DNA of 64,000 nt from Liquidambar formosana (Eukaryota; Streptophyta; Magnoliopsida; Saxifragales; Altingiaceae). Where the stretch lies: NCBI GenBank assembly GCA_039720395.1, contig CM077832.1, forward strand, positions 434,001 through 498,000. Direction: 5' to 3'. This document shows positions 1 to 13,200 of the stretch, one piece after another. The number at the start of each line of letters is the position of its first letter. Position 1 is the first letter of the stretch. Under the pieces are notes generated by a model. The model ran no database searches, was not told where the DNA came from, and worked only from the letters and a program-made list of their open reading frames with translations. The translations under genes and the position numbers were made by a program.

Positions 1-283
1 CTAACAACCTATATTTCAGCTGTTCTCCTAATTTGAAATTCTAATATCTAATATAGTGTCTTTTACCCTCTAATTGGATCTTCGAAAGTGCAAGGGAAAG
101 GAGAGGAAAGTGATTGAAATCTCAAAAGAAGAATCCATATTTAAGCAATTTTAAACATTTTCCTTTTTCTTTCCCTCCTACTTTCCAATGTCCATGCAGA
201 GCCTTTTCTAAAAGATTACTATTCACATAAAACCATAAATTAAAATTAGAATACTTTCCAAATTAGTAATTTTGGTTTACTAA

Positions 284-572
284 GGGCCCAGTTGGGTGTC
301 CCAAGTAGAAATTAAACAATTACGGTGTCCTTCACATAGATTTGAAGGCACAAATCCATCTCCTTGAATGAGATTATTTTAAAAAGTTGAACTCATCACT
401 ATAGTTGATGTTATATGATTAATTTTAGAAATACATGAAATGTCACTCTTTTGAGTTACCACTCTCATTAGTGATGATGATCATCGTTCTATTTTCCATT
501 CAAGGGGATGGATTTGTGTCTTCAACACTATGTAAAATGCATTAATTTCGATTTGGATGTCCGAGTGGGCCC
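284..572. mobile_element. Foldback MITE with long terminal inverted repeats
   Basis: The left arm (about 284-372) and the reverse complement of the right arm (about 498-572) share one order of motifs: GGGCCCA at the tip, then a GGGTGTCC / GGACATCC block, then CACAAATCCATC and CCTTGAATG at the inner end. The arms are about 75-90 bp around a loop of about 125 bp. No coding capacity is seen and no clear target-site duplication was found. The open frame that starts in the right arm (508-747) is a by-product of the element. Confidence 0.7.
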
Positions 573-1933
573 CAAAAGTTCAAGTTTCATTTCTAAGTCT
601 TTGTTAGACTCCAATAATAACATTACAAAATCCAAGCGTAACGAAGTGGAAGAAAACCACAACCATGAAGTAGGTTCATCACCGCATGTGATCATGATAC
701 ATATATATTCTGTTAATTGGTGTCATTTCTGTACTTCTGGAAGATGAATGAGTGCCGTTAAAAGCATTCAGAATGGCATGTAAACCACCTAGAAATGCTT
801 CATTCCAAGTGGGATTAGGATAAATTACAAGAAACCCCCCTAAGGAAGTGACTGAGTTGGGTTAATATAATCTTCCCATTTCTTGGGAAACCAGAACAAC
901 CGATTTCCATTTTCTCGACAACCAAACGGAGGATAACAACTTCGTCCAATTGATCGACCCAAACACATATTCCCTTTATAATCAACAACACATTAAACAA
1001 ACTGCCTCACCCTGGCCAAAAATGATCTCGCCAAACCCTAATCCCATCCCGTATATTATCAAAAATAAATAAATCAGTGAACCCTAACTGATACTTGCAA
1101 TAAGGAATACAGGGAAATATGAGAAGAATACCGAGAGAGGGAGAGCGCTCAGAATCCTTCGGCAGATGAGTCCAGTACGGGCAAAAAAGAACAGTTAAAA
1201 ATCGGAGGAAATGAAGCCAAAAAGGAGAAAAAAATTTCAAAACAGAGAGTGACAGAAAGGGGATTTACTATCTCATAGGCGCGTGTCGACCACACGTCGT
1301 CAGTGATCTGGGTCCATATGATGCTAGATTTTTTGAGAACGAGAATATGATCAGCCCACGAGTAACACGACTGAACCCTCTTACGCATGGCTTTAGCCAT
1401 TTGTCACTCCTCACTAGGGCGCAGATCTCGACTACTTTGGGTGGTGAGCACGAGCCCGCCCAATAAGAGATTTGGATTTGGTGCACATGCTACATGGTGC
1501 AATAAACGTAGGATTGATGACACATGATAAAGAGTAAAAATATAATACTAAAATTTGAGAGATGCATTTAACATCCAACGCTTAACAACCTTTATTTTTT
1601 TTCCTTACCCACGTGTCATCAATCTTACATTTACTGCATCATACAGTAACTGAGCCAAATCTGAATCCCTAATAAGTGCCATAAAAACTTAGGATTTTCT
1701 TCTCTCTTTTTTTTTTTTTTTTCCTGAATTTTACATTTTCCCAATATATTCATTGGAGATTCAAGATCAAGACTTCTGATTCCAGAGCTGAGGTCCTTTT
1801 GCCATTTGTGCTACCTTCATAGGTTAATCAACGTAAGAAGTTGTCTAGCCTTTTAATCAATATACCATATTTCCACATATGTTGTCGTTTTTATTTCAAC
1901 TTGTTGTTGAGTGAATACCAACCATGTCCCCTC
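573..1933. other. Intergenic, no gene recognised
   Basis: AT-rich DNA with scattered short frames on both strands. The stretch at about 819-840 (GATAAATTACAAGAAACCCCCC) resembles one end of the MITE at 10152-10525 but has no partner end nearby. A telo-box-like AAACCCTAA lies near 1033. The minus-strand frames at 815-1486 overlap each other and show no recognisable domain. A first exon of an unknown minus-strand gene near 1270-1400 cannot be excluded. Confidence 0.4.
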
Positions 1934-3321
1934 TCAAGTGCGATGGAAACCTTGCATCTCTCATTTCTTTCATTCTCATCAAGCTCTATCTCTCTTGACG
2001 ACAAAGGCCTCAACCTAGTTTGTCTTTATCTGGCGAATTTGAATTGGGTAAACCTTTTTCTCTATCTTTTTAGAGCATCTCTAACCTTTACCCTTTTTTT
2101 TTACTTAAATTTTAGTAAAAAAAAAAGGGTATTCCCCATATTTGATATTTGATATGGAGCTCTCCAACCTTATGATCAAATTTTGACTCAAATCTTTTTA
2201 AAAATTTCCCAACTTATTCCAAAGTCTTTTTATAGTAATTTATTGCCCAACGTCCCTTCAGCTCTTTTCTCTCTTGTCTCTCTCTCCATTTGCAATAAAA
2301 CCACTCTTATTTCTCATCGTCTCTCCATTATCGTTGAGTTCTGCCACTCTCCTTCTCATCTCTCTCATCTTATATCTCACTCACCCTCGTCATTCTCTTG
2401 CTCACTCTTCTTTGCTCTTGTTTGCAAACCCTAGAATTTCAAATTGTAGAAATTCTGATCCCTCTCTTTCTCTCCTTTTCTCACTCACTCTGTTTCCCTT
2501 GCTCAATTTCTGGTCCTTTTCTCTTATCTTCCTCTCCATTTGCAGAATTCACTCTCCAAGAACGCTGAGAAAGAGAAAAGAAGAAGAAATGAACATTTTC
2601 TATCCAAGTGTGATGGAAAACTTGCAGCTCTCATTTCTTTCATTCTCATCAAGCTCCAGTCTGTTGACAACAAAAGCCTCAACCTAGTTTGTTTTTATCT
2701 GGCGAATTTGAATTAGGTAAACCTTTTCTCGCTCTTTTTAGAGCATCTCCGACCTTTACCCTTGTTTTTTTTTATTTTTTTACTTAGATTTGAGTAAAAA
2801 AAAGGTATTCCTCATATTCTAACCTTATAATCAAATTTTGACTCCAATCTTTTTAAAAATTTCCCAACTTATCTCATAGGCTTTTTATAATAATTTATTG
2901 TTGTCACTACCCCCTCCTCACTGGAACAAAAGAGGCTCGTGGAGTCGCAACCCTGGGTGGGACGACGATCTCTACAATTGCCTAACGTCCCTTCATTCTC
3001 TTCTCTCTCGTCTCTCTCTCTATTTGAAGTAGAACCACTCTCATTTCTCTCTCGTCTCTTTCTCTCCCCTCTCTCTCTCATCTCTCTCTCCATTACCGTT
3101 GAGTTCTACCACTCTCCTTCTCGTCTCGCTCATCTCATATCTCACTCACCCTTGTCATTCTCTCGCTCACTCTTCTTTCCTCCTGTTTGCAAACCCTAGA
3201 ATTTCAAATTGTAGAAATTTTGATCCCTCTCTTTCTCTTATCTTCCTTTCCATTTGCATAATTTACTTCCAAGAACGCCAGGAAAGAGCAAAGAAGAAGA
3301 AAGGAACATTTTCTATCCAAG
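1934..3321. repeat. Tandem duplication of a CT-rich segment (unit about 0.67-0.72 kb)
   Basis: The block starting near 1934 (AAGTGYGATGGAAAMCTTGC, then TCATTTCTTTCATTCTCATC) recurs near 2605. The block near 2247-2475 (AACGTCCCTTCA, later TTTGCAAACCCTAGAATTTC) recurs near 2980-3240. The join block near 2524-2607 recurs near 3239-3321. The order is conserved, so this is a direct tandem duplication. The CT-rich composition and the AAACCCTAG box look like a plant 5-prime leader, which suggests captured gene-leader DNA; that is inference. Confidence 0.75.
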
Positions 3322-3580
3322 AACGTTGAGAAAAAGAGAGAAACAAGTCTCCGGTGATATATCCAGTGAGTTTCTCGCTAAATATAATTGTTGAAGCTTC
3401 TGATCAATTTGCCCCTTATATTGAGTATGGTTTTGATGTCCCCCAAATTTGGGGAAAAAATTGAGTATCCCCATATTTGATATGGATTTGAGTATAGGGT
3501 TAGAGAAGGCTTTTGGCCTCCTTTACTTACATTTGAATTTGACATGGGTTTTGACTTTTGAGTAAGAGTTGGAGATGCTC
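2073..3580. mobile_element. Candidate non-autonomous TIR transposon with a duplicated left end
   Basis: GAGCATCTCTAACC at 2073 and GAGCATCTCCGACC at 2741 are mirrored by GTTGGAGATGCTC ending at 3580. The inverted ends bound the duplicated CT-rich block, and the second left end lies inside the first. No transposase is seen. The target-site duplication is not clear (TTA on the left, TCA on the right), so the exact class is open; a PIF/Harbinger-like element is possible. Confidence 0.5.
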
Positions 3581-4700
3581 TCATATACTCCGTATTATTT
3601 CATACATTAAACACACATACACATACACACTCTCTCTCTCTCCCTCTGTATTGAATGGGACCTGATAACGATGGTTTGCTAGGTCAAGTAATGGAGTCAT
3701 TAATGCTTACCTAACTCTCCTTGAACTCCCAAATCCCATAGAAACGGTTCTTAAATTTTCATTTTTTTTAGATTTTACATTAAGGTTTCATATTCTTTAA
3801 TATGCAAATGTTACTAATTTAAATACGGTGTTTACATACATACATACATAAACACACACAACATTAATTAAGTGATCGATGACGTGCATATGTAACATTG
3901 ATCGTGGCTATTGTTTACTTTCAAACTGTTGACCTAGTTTTTGTATATCGAATCGAGAAATTTTATGTTACCAACTCTTGATCTCTCCCGTTGTCGACTT
4001 GTTTATCTCCCTCGCACACATGTATTAGAGAAAGCATAGACATTTAATTTAATTTTTTTGATTTGTTTTTATTTGTTTACCATAGAGCTTGCATTAAGTA
4101 GCTGTTATCATTATCTCTCATAATTAAACACTTCATTATATTGTTTAGAGATTTAAAAGAGAACACTCAAAGGTGTTATTTGTTTTACTTTCAACAATTA
4201 TTACATTCCAATAATCTAAATTCCGGGAATTAGCATTTATTTTGCCTTCTTATATAAAAACCAGGCTTGAACATGGAGAAAGCCTACTCATCGGCATTTC
4301 TAAAAGGTGAGATGTTTTAAGATAAATTTTTGAGAAAAATAACAATTAAAATTTTCGTTTTTAAGTATCTTTGGGTTCGGGCATAGTCAAACACACACTT
4401 AAAAAATGTTTTATTTTTCAGTTCCTTATTGATGTTCAAAAGAGCAGTGCTATACTTTCCCTATTAGGTATTTAACTCGAGGTCATGGAAAAGAAAAGAA
4501 ATTAATCATAGCAATTAAGGAAAGGAAAATAACTAGGAAACGATTTAAAATTTTAAAAATGTTAAAAACATGGGGAAAAAAGACAAATTATCCATTTATC
4601 GCTGCAAATGACAGCACGGAGGATAAAAGACAAGCGGGAAGTAGACAAGAGACCGTAAAACCCGTTTCACGAATTAAAACGGGTGTCGCTTCCCGACCCA
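3581..4700. other. Intergenic, AT-rich, nothing recognised
   Basis: Contains short microsatellites near 3615-3650 (CA then CT) and 3835-3860 (CATA-like). No gene, RNA gene or complete transposon could be supported. Confidence 0.4.
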
Positions 4701-5014
4701 TTATCGAGAGTGGCGTTCTGAAGAACCCACTCTGTCTTTTTCGGTTTGCTGCCATTTTTCAGCTGTACATGCCCTTTCGTCTACCTCCGAAACCCTAGAT
4801 TTCCGAGTCCCCACTATCCTCCTCTCCTCCTCTACAAACCCCATCGCCACACAATCCTTCCAGTTCGTTTTCCTACATTTCTTCCAAAGATATCACCTAT
4901 ATATATTTTTTTTAAATTGTTTTTTAAAGAATTTATTTTCCATTTTCACTCACTCAACTTCGCATTTGAATCCCTGGTGTTTTATTTGCAGGATTTGAAC
5001 TCTGGAGCTTAATC
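4701..5014 (+). promoter_or_regulatory. Proximal promoter and 5-prime leader of the SUVH4-like gene
   Basis: A pyrimidine-rich leader holds a telo-box-like AAACCCTAG at about 4790-4798, common in plant housekeeping leaders. TTTGCAG at about 4986-4992, 23 bases before the start codon, could be the acceptor of a leader intron. The transcription start is not determined. Confidence 0.45.
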
Positions 5015-8000
5015 ATGGTGGTTCAATCACTTCAGTGTGTGAACTCTATACAAAACCCCATTTCTGGTGGCGAACTCGATCGTCAAGTAGACGGTGGTGA
5101 CCAACATTTGACGGTTTCCCATGTTTCTCCGGCGGAAAAGAGGGCGAAATGCAATATAGTTATAAAATACGGGAAGAAGAGCGTGAAGATAGATGGAGAT
5201 GATTCAAACAAGGTTTCGGAGAAAGCTACGCCGGAGAAGAGGAGGGTTAGCGCCAGAATTCAGATCAAAATGAAGAACGAAAAGCTTCGTCTCCTTAGTC
5301 AGAGGGCGGAGTTGTTAGATGATGTAGAAAACGGAAGTAGTCGAAAGAAAACGAAAGTGTACCACAGGAGAAATGGGAAAATCCCTAAGGTGGGTGAGGA
5401 GGTGGTTGGACAAAAGGAGGCCGTGGCTCTTCCGGTGACTATAGGTTCGAAGGAGGCGACGGATTGTGTTGGTGTCAAGGGCGTTGAGTCGACGAGTCTG
5501 GGTTTACAAGAAGTTGCTGCAGGGAGTGGGACTGCCGGAGAGAGTACTTCAGGCATTGTGGTTGAAAAAAGCGCACATGCTATGGTGAAGGAGACGTTGA
5601 GGACTTTTAACAAGTATTACCTTCATCTTGTTCAGGTTAGTTCCTTGCAGAACCCTTTTCTATTTCACTGTGATGGATTTATCATTGGTGCCGTTTAGCT
5701 TTAATATGGCAAGTTGATGTTTAACTTATTTTGTTCTAATTATTTGTATTGTTCGGGCATCAGTTGATTGATTCATTTTACTCATCGATATATTTATTTT
5801 TTAGTGGGAATCTTAGTAGCTGGACGCAGATGTAGCTTAGGGAGATAATCCAATCCAGGCATCTCCAATGGTGGTGGTACTGTTGGGGACAATTTAGCAA
5901 ACCTGATTTATGCTTTTTGCTAAAAAACCATTGATAATATCCAGCTTTTTATTGAGATGGGTGTGGTATTGGATGGGTCTGAAATGGTTTTAAGTCTTTG
6001 GTAGAGGATCTTACCTCTCTTGGAGCATTTTCCGTTGTTTTTTTTTTTTTTTTGGGGAGTTGGGGGGGGGGGGGGGGGGGGGGGGAGCCAAATATGTTAA
6101 TTGTTTTGAGCAGCGTTTGGGTGTCCCATGGAATTTGATTGGCTCCATTTTGTGTGATGTACCATTTGAAGGTAAAACTCCATAGTCACAAATGAGGACA
6201 TTGAAGAAAGTGGTGCATTATCATCACAACTGATTATCGGGGGATCATTTTTATTTTTATTTTTATAGAGTCTTTTGTGTTCACACTAAGAAATTTTTAT
6301 TACCGCTTCTTAGATGGCTGCCATTTTCTTTTAAAGGCCCAGTTATGATAATGAATTTTTACTGTCAGATGCTATGCAAATCATGATGGAGCCATTCAAT
6401 TTGATTGGACATCCAAATACACTCTTACAGAAACTAGTATTATGGTTGATAATAATGAATTTCTATCGTCAAATGTTGTGATTCCTCTGATTCAATCTAG
6501 TCCACAACTCAAGCTGAGTGAATAGCATATGTAGTCTCACATCTTCCTATGGTCTGTAGGAAGAGGAAACGAGGTGCAAGAAAGTGGAAGTTGATCGAAA
6601 AACGGCCAAAGGTTCAAAATTCAAGGTTAGCCTCTACCCTTCTATTTTTTTGAGAGTTCATGTAAGGGTGTGTTTGTGGGTTTACTGCAAAGAAGTATAT
6701 ATATATTTTTCAGCTTGTATGCAGTTTTCTTGAATAGTTGTGAGACCTGTGCATTTGGTTTGTATGGCCTGAATGAGTTGACCCATTATGAACTATATTG
6801 CTGCCTCATGTTTCTAGTTTGAGTGCTTGATGCATACGTAGGAACATTAATATAATGGGTAACCTTTGTAGGGAAGATCTTAGTTGTGTGTTGGTGTAGT
6901 GAGGCATACTTATTGTTAGGAGTTAGGACTGAGTTGGGCCTACCTGCAAATATTTAACCCATTTCAAGCCTGTGTATCCTTTTCTCGTTAGTTATATGTG
7001 GGCTTGTGTAGCTTTTATTCAGCAGAGGCAATCATTAAGATGCATAAAAGTCTCTTTGGGCTCCATTTGATTGTTAGTGAAAGGAAAGGAAAAGGAAAAT
7101 AAGCCACTGCATTTGGTTGATGCAGGAAAGTTGTGGACTACTCTTTAGAAGAAAATATTTTCCTCAAAAGTCAAAACACATATTGCGTTTTTTGTAATAA
7201 AAAGTATCACAGGAAAATTGAGTGTATTTTTTCTGATATTTTATTTCAAACCAAACAGTTGCTGGAAAGCAACTTTCTTTTCTTTTACTTCTCTTTACCT
7301 CCACTTTCTCATATTTTACTTATCTTGTAGTTTATTGACAATTAAACGTAGTGTTAAGTTACTACATGAGGAGCAGTTTTTCATGTGATCAGAGTGCAAA
7401 TTGGCATCCATGGTTGCTATTCTTCTTGCGACAAATTGAGGGGTGGGTCATCAAGTTGTGGCGGATGATAGGAAAATGTGAATATGGGTTCGAATATAGA
7501 TAGGTATTGGTGGGAGGAGTCAATTATAAGGGCGGCTTTGTATTGTGATATTTATGTATACACAGTATCATATGTCTTCTATTCTTCTGTGGGATATGTT
7601 ACTTAACTGGGGCTTGTTTATAAAGATCCTATTATGGGTCCCTTTTATGGTTGAAATTTCTTCTTAATATAATATTTATTTCCTAATTCTTAGTTTTATA
7701 CTTTATATATATTTGCTCGATTTTAGAATTGTTGTCTAGGTCTGTTGTTTAGGAGTGGTGGAAGAATTTTTCCACAAAAGGTTGTTTTTATTAGGTACAG
7801 ATATCTATTAATCTATGTTCATTTGGCTACTTGTCTTTTAAGTAGAAGCTGCCATATCAATGCATTCGATAGTCCCACCCTTATCTGGTGGTCCTTAAGG
7901 ATTCAAGAATTGGAGAATTTGAGTGGCAGGTTGTATCATATTCGATACCATGTATACTTTGATTAGACTCTACTATTTGATGTAATTTGACATTCTCTTT

Positions 8001-9759
8001 TCTGTGGTTTTGCATTATAAGTCCGGTTTGATTTCTTGTTTGAGAAGCATATTATCTGAAGCATATTATCTTAACATTCAATTTATTTGTTTGCTTTGTC
8101 AATTTGCAACTAAAAAGCAAGTTAGATATTAATTTGTGATTCTGATTTTATATGCTTTACTTATGCGAATATGCAAATATGTGCAGAAAGGGGATGCACA
8201 TAAAGATGATTTGAAGCAGTCTGCTAAGCGACCTGATTTGAAGGCAATATCTAAGGCAAGTCACGATTTAGATATTATAATTTTTGTTATACAGGGAACA
8301 TGATCACAGCACAAAAAACGCAACAAACAAACACACAAATGAACACCAGATTTATGAGGTTTTCAAGGTGCATACGTTGATGTAGAGGGAGATCAAAATC
8401 CACTATTAACAGTATACTTATCCCCCCCAACTTCTCAACTCTCACCACAATGGATTACAGTCGTATAACCCACACTTGTGATGTACGCACACTTTTCTGT
8501 TGTAACTTGTAAGCACAGCCCTTCCTTAACATTGAATTCTCACCACGCTTTTTCTGCATGCACTATACTTAACCTTTATAAGGTTGAGGATAAATTTATT
8601 TTTTATCCTTTTAGAAGAGAAAAAATATATGTTGTTCTCTCTTAGTGTGCATGCTTTTTCTCACTTCCCAAATGGTATTCAAAACTCTTCACCCTTTACG
8701 GTGCTTAAGAAATCCCGCCGGACATTCCAAATGCAACAATAAATGGGAACAAGAGAAGAGGAGGTAGGTATGTTGGCATATTGGTTGGAGAACTACAACT
8801 TAGGTTTTATTTTCTCAAAACAACATGATTTCCACAGTAAGTTAAGAGGAATGTGTTCCTGTAATAATTTTTACATTAGTAGTGGCTGCAGTAGTGCTCT
8901 TAACAGAAGGCCTAGGTATGTGGAAGGGTGCTCATTCTACATGGAAGATTTATTCCTAACTATGATACATAGGGTTAGATCACCAAAGATACATTAACTT
9001 CATCTTATTTAGGTTTATGAAGGTCTAAATTTGCTTTGTGAGACCTTAGTGAACCCTTGATGATTCTTCAATTTCTAGTTCAGGATTCCCTAAGTCATAG
9101 CTTCTTCAAATCACATTTAACTTTCTGCTCTATTTCATTTTTTGACTGTCATCTAACAGTAGACCACTCACTCATCTACTTAGTTTCTGGATAAAAATTT
9201 TGAAGCAGATTTATGATGGTAAAATATCTATTTTATTGTGTCTGTCACTATGGTCTGTATTTCTTGTCCATTAACAGTGAATAATGTTCGCCATGGCTTG
9301 TATCTAGAGTGCAACATTGTTTGTTTTCTTTGTTACAATATTCTGATGTAATCTGCCATTTTTTAATCAAAATTTGTGCCAGATGATAGAGACAGATGCT
9401 ATATTGCACCCCAAGAAAAGGTTTGGCCCCATTCCAGGTTTGTGGCTTGTAGTTATGTTTTTTGGGTTACGCATTCTGTTATTGGGCTTAATGGACCAAA
9501 TTATTCAACTTTAGTATCACTTTGACTTGTTTCTAAGCTTTAATAGAATTCAACTATAGACATTTTACAGGTCTAAATTTTGGGTGCTAAACATAATTTT
9601 TTAATGGCAGGTATTGATGTCGGGCATCAGTTCTTTTCACGGGCAGAGATGGTTGTTACAGGTTTTCATAGTCATTGGCTTAACGGAATTGATTATATGG
9701 GGCAATCCTATAAGAAAGGGGTAATACTTCCTGTCCCCACTTAAACTTATTATTTTCAA

Positions 9760-9795
<36 letters not shown>

Positions 9796-10181
9796 TTCCT
9801 GTCCCCACTCTCTCCGGATAATTAGGGAAATTCCATGTAGGGAACTTATTAGCCAATAAATTTTTTTATATTCTTTCCAAAAATTTATGAAGTTTGGTTG
9901 GTGATTGTTGTAAGACGGGTTCTGTGTTAGGTGTATTTTCTGATATTCTGTCATGCATTCTGTGTATATATATGTTTCTATTCTTTTGAGCTGTGGAATT
10001 TAATTTGGAAATTTTCTTGTGTTGGCTCTATAAATGTATTGGTGTGCTCATTATTATTATTTTTTGATGAAGTAAATTGTGTTGTGAAAGGGCCTAAAAA
10101 CCTAGTTTATACGAAGTATATAAGACAAAAAACGACTTAACCCATTATTATTAGGGTAAATTACAGAACCCCCCCAACCCC

Positions 10182-10212
<31 letters not shown>

Positions 10213-13200
10213 AAAAGAAGAAGTTTAGCCCTTTTTCACATAATTCCCCTAAAGGAAAAATCGTTGCAATGTCCCCCCCACCCCACAACCATATTGACCG
10301 TTTGGATGGATAGTATATTTTTCTGTAAATATTGGGATTTCTTACTTGTGTCATGGAAGTTGGAAATGCTAGGGCTGGTTATTCTATTAAACGGCCAATG
10401 TGGCTTTTTTTTTCTTTTTTTTTTTTTTTGGGGGGGGGGGGGTGGGGACATTGCAAAGATTTTTTCTTTAGGGGGGTTATGTAAATTGGGCTAAACATTA
10501 GGGGGGTTTTCTGTAATTTACCCTAATTCTTATTATGTCCAGGTACAATTATATTTATGGAGGTTCGATACCTATGGATTTTCATCAAACGCAAGATTGG
10601 GATGAATCCTTGTCTAGTTGAATATTCATCTGGAGCTAATCATATATGCTGATCAGTTTTTTGATGAAGTAAAATATATATTAATGAACAAAAAGGGCGT
10701 AGCCCATGTACATGAGATATATACAAGCACTAGCCAAAATAACTAAACTAGCGATTAATAGTATCAAATGATTTTAACGAATCTTCATTAACCACAGTGA
10801 CATCAAAAGTCTTCTCTTCTTGAAGTATCATACCTCTTCTCCATCAAGAAATTCATATATGCTGATCACTTGAACAGAAGATGGCAAAATCTTATTTAAG
10901 AAAACACAGATCTGTAGATTTTATTGCACTAAACTGTTTTGTACTGCATAGTGTATAACTGAGGAAATGGCCTTAGATAGAGCTGAATGGCCAGAAAAGA
11001 TGAGTGTATGGTGTACCAGACCCCAAGGAATTGAGGCCTTGTTGAGTTTTGTTGAGTTGAAGTGAGTTCTGAGCAGGTTTTTTTTGGGTACTGCTCAAGC
11101 TAATTTCATTCTCATTGGTTATATTCTGTTGAACACCTTAATGTTTTCAGTGCCTCTTCCAGTGCACTGTACATTGGCATACTAACATTTCTCTTGTTTT
11201 TTTGTTGGACAATATCATCTATGTCTTTTTTTATTTTATTTATATATATATCTTGGTATAATCTCACATTTACTATATTCTGTATGGTACATTGTTGCTG
11301 GTATTGTGATCGAAGAACTGAATTGGAATTTTTAGAGGCAATTCCTTGACTGAGAAGTAGTCTAAGTCCTTATCGATGTAATGGATATTTCTTACTGTCA
11401 GGAGAGCTGACTTTTTAGTTGCATTTATGAAAGAAAAATTTCAACTTTTTCCTTGTTTGCTGCAGGAGTACAGTAGCTATACATTTCCACTAGCAGTAGC
11501 TATTGTTTTGTCAGGCGTGTATGAAGATGATCTGGATAATTCTGATGATGTTGTGTATACTGGTCAAGGTGGAAATAATTTACTCGGTAACAAGCGTCAA
11601 GTACGGGATCAAGTGTTGGAACGTGGTAATTTGGCACTTAAGGTCTGTACTTTTCAAACTCATTTATTTGGATGATTTTTCTCATTTTTGTTCAAGTTGG
11701 TTTTATTCATTTCATTGTTGTTTTTTGTATGCACTGTGGACAGCATTTTGGGTATTGAGTCTATTGACAACTGTGTTGTATCTCCTATTGCTTTGCAGTT
11801 ATACGGTTGAAAACCTTGTCTCCATCTTAGAAATCCTTGGCCAAAATCTTGATACAGCCTTCCAAATAACTTTTTTTTCCTTGTTTTCGTAAAGTATGGG
11901 ACTTCAACTTGATACATATGATGAGGCCAAATTTTTGAATCACAGTTTGGTTCTTAAATTTTTTGAAAATCTTTCGGGCCTCTAAATGAATTTGAGTAAG
12001 AGCTCTTTAGTTGGTCTCAACATTGCTAAGGATACATTAGCACATTTAGCCTCTTCCTTAGGTTGTGGGCTCTCTGGGTGGCCTTTAAAGAATCTTGGTT
12101 CCTCTCTTTTTTTTGGGGGGGGGGGGGGGTGATCTTGAAGCCCCTAGCTCTTGGGATCCATTTGTCAAGAAGTTCTCTAGGAAGCTTGATGGTTGGAAGA
12201 CGACCTTTATATCTCTTGGGAGAAGTATCACTCATTCAATATTGCCTCGCTGGCATTCCTACGTATTCTTCTTGGTCTTCAGGAATTCCATTGTGGGTGG
12301 CTACTCGTTTTGAGAGGATCTAAAGGGAGTTTTTTGGTCTGGGATTGGTGAGTGTAGAAGAGACTATTTGGTTAGATGCGAAGATTAATATGAATGAGAT
12401 TCTTCAGGCTCCCTTTATACTATATGGTAGAAATTAAATCATGATACATGCACCTGGGCCCGTAGGATGGCATCACATGAGGATTTCTCCCTATAAATTC
12501 TGTGTTTAAAATTTTTAGGGATACCACATTAATTTTTGATAATGGGGGATAGCACATTATTCTGGTTTCTCTGTTTCTGTTTTTGTCCTTCTCTTACCTC
12601 AATCATATAAAAGTTAAAAATCAACTCAGAATTTGTTTCCCTACTACTTGGAGTGGTTTTTTTCTCTCTGTCTTTGCGATTCTGCCTTATGAGGGCTATT
12701 TTTAATTATTTACAATGAAGTTAGGGACTACCATGCATTTTCTTAGAAAATAGCTTATTTTTATTTACTGAATATGAATTCTAATGGGCTAACTCAGAGT
12801 GGGAATACTTATGGGCATCATGTCATTGGCCTTTTTTTTTCCAATCTTTATTTGATGTCATGAGTTCAATGACGAGTTCATTGATGCTAGGGTCGGTGTT
12901 TAACTTAGTATGGAGTTTCTTTACCATTGTGCTCTTAAACGAAAATGAACAGCAAGTCTGCAGCATGGTTATTGGTGGCCAACTGGCCAATGGCTATATG
13001 TCTAAGATCATGGTTCAAAGTCACGGACGAAACCGTGACATCTTGCCTCGAGACGTAACGGTCTCGACGCCTACCGATACAAGACGTTACACTGGTACAA
13101 GAAGATCTCGCCAATTTCTTGTCACGTCCGTGATGCCAACATCACGCCGTGATCTCGCTGTGATCTCGCCGTACATTTCGAGACAAAAAAATTGCTGCAA

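Noticed and set aside
508..747. 79-codon open frame on the + strand
   Set aside because: It starts inside the right arm of the MITE at 284-572 and has no domain; it is not a gene.
815..1486. Four overlapping minus-strand open frames
   Set aside because: They overlap in different frames, show no domain and have no convincing splice partners. A hidden first exon remains possible but unsupported.
2183..3329. Serine/leucine-rich frames in the CT-rich block
   Set aside because: They are translations of pyrimidine-rich duplicated DNA and their repeats follow the DNA duplication, not a protein pattern.
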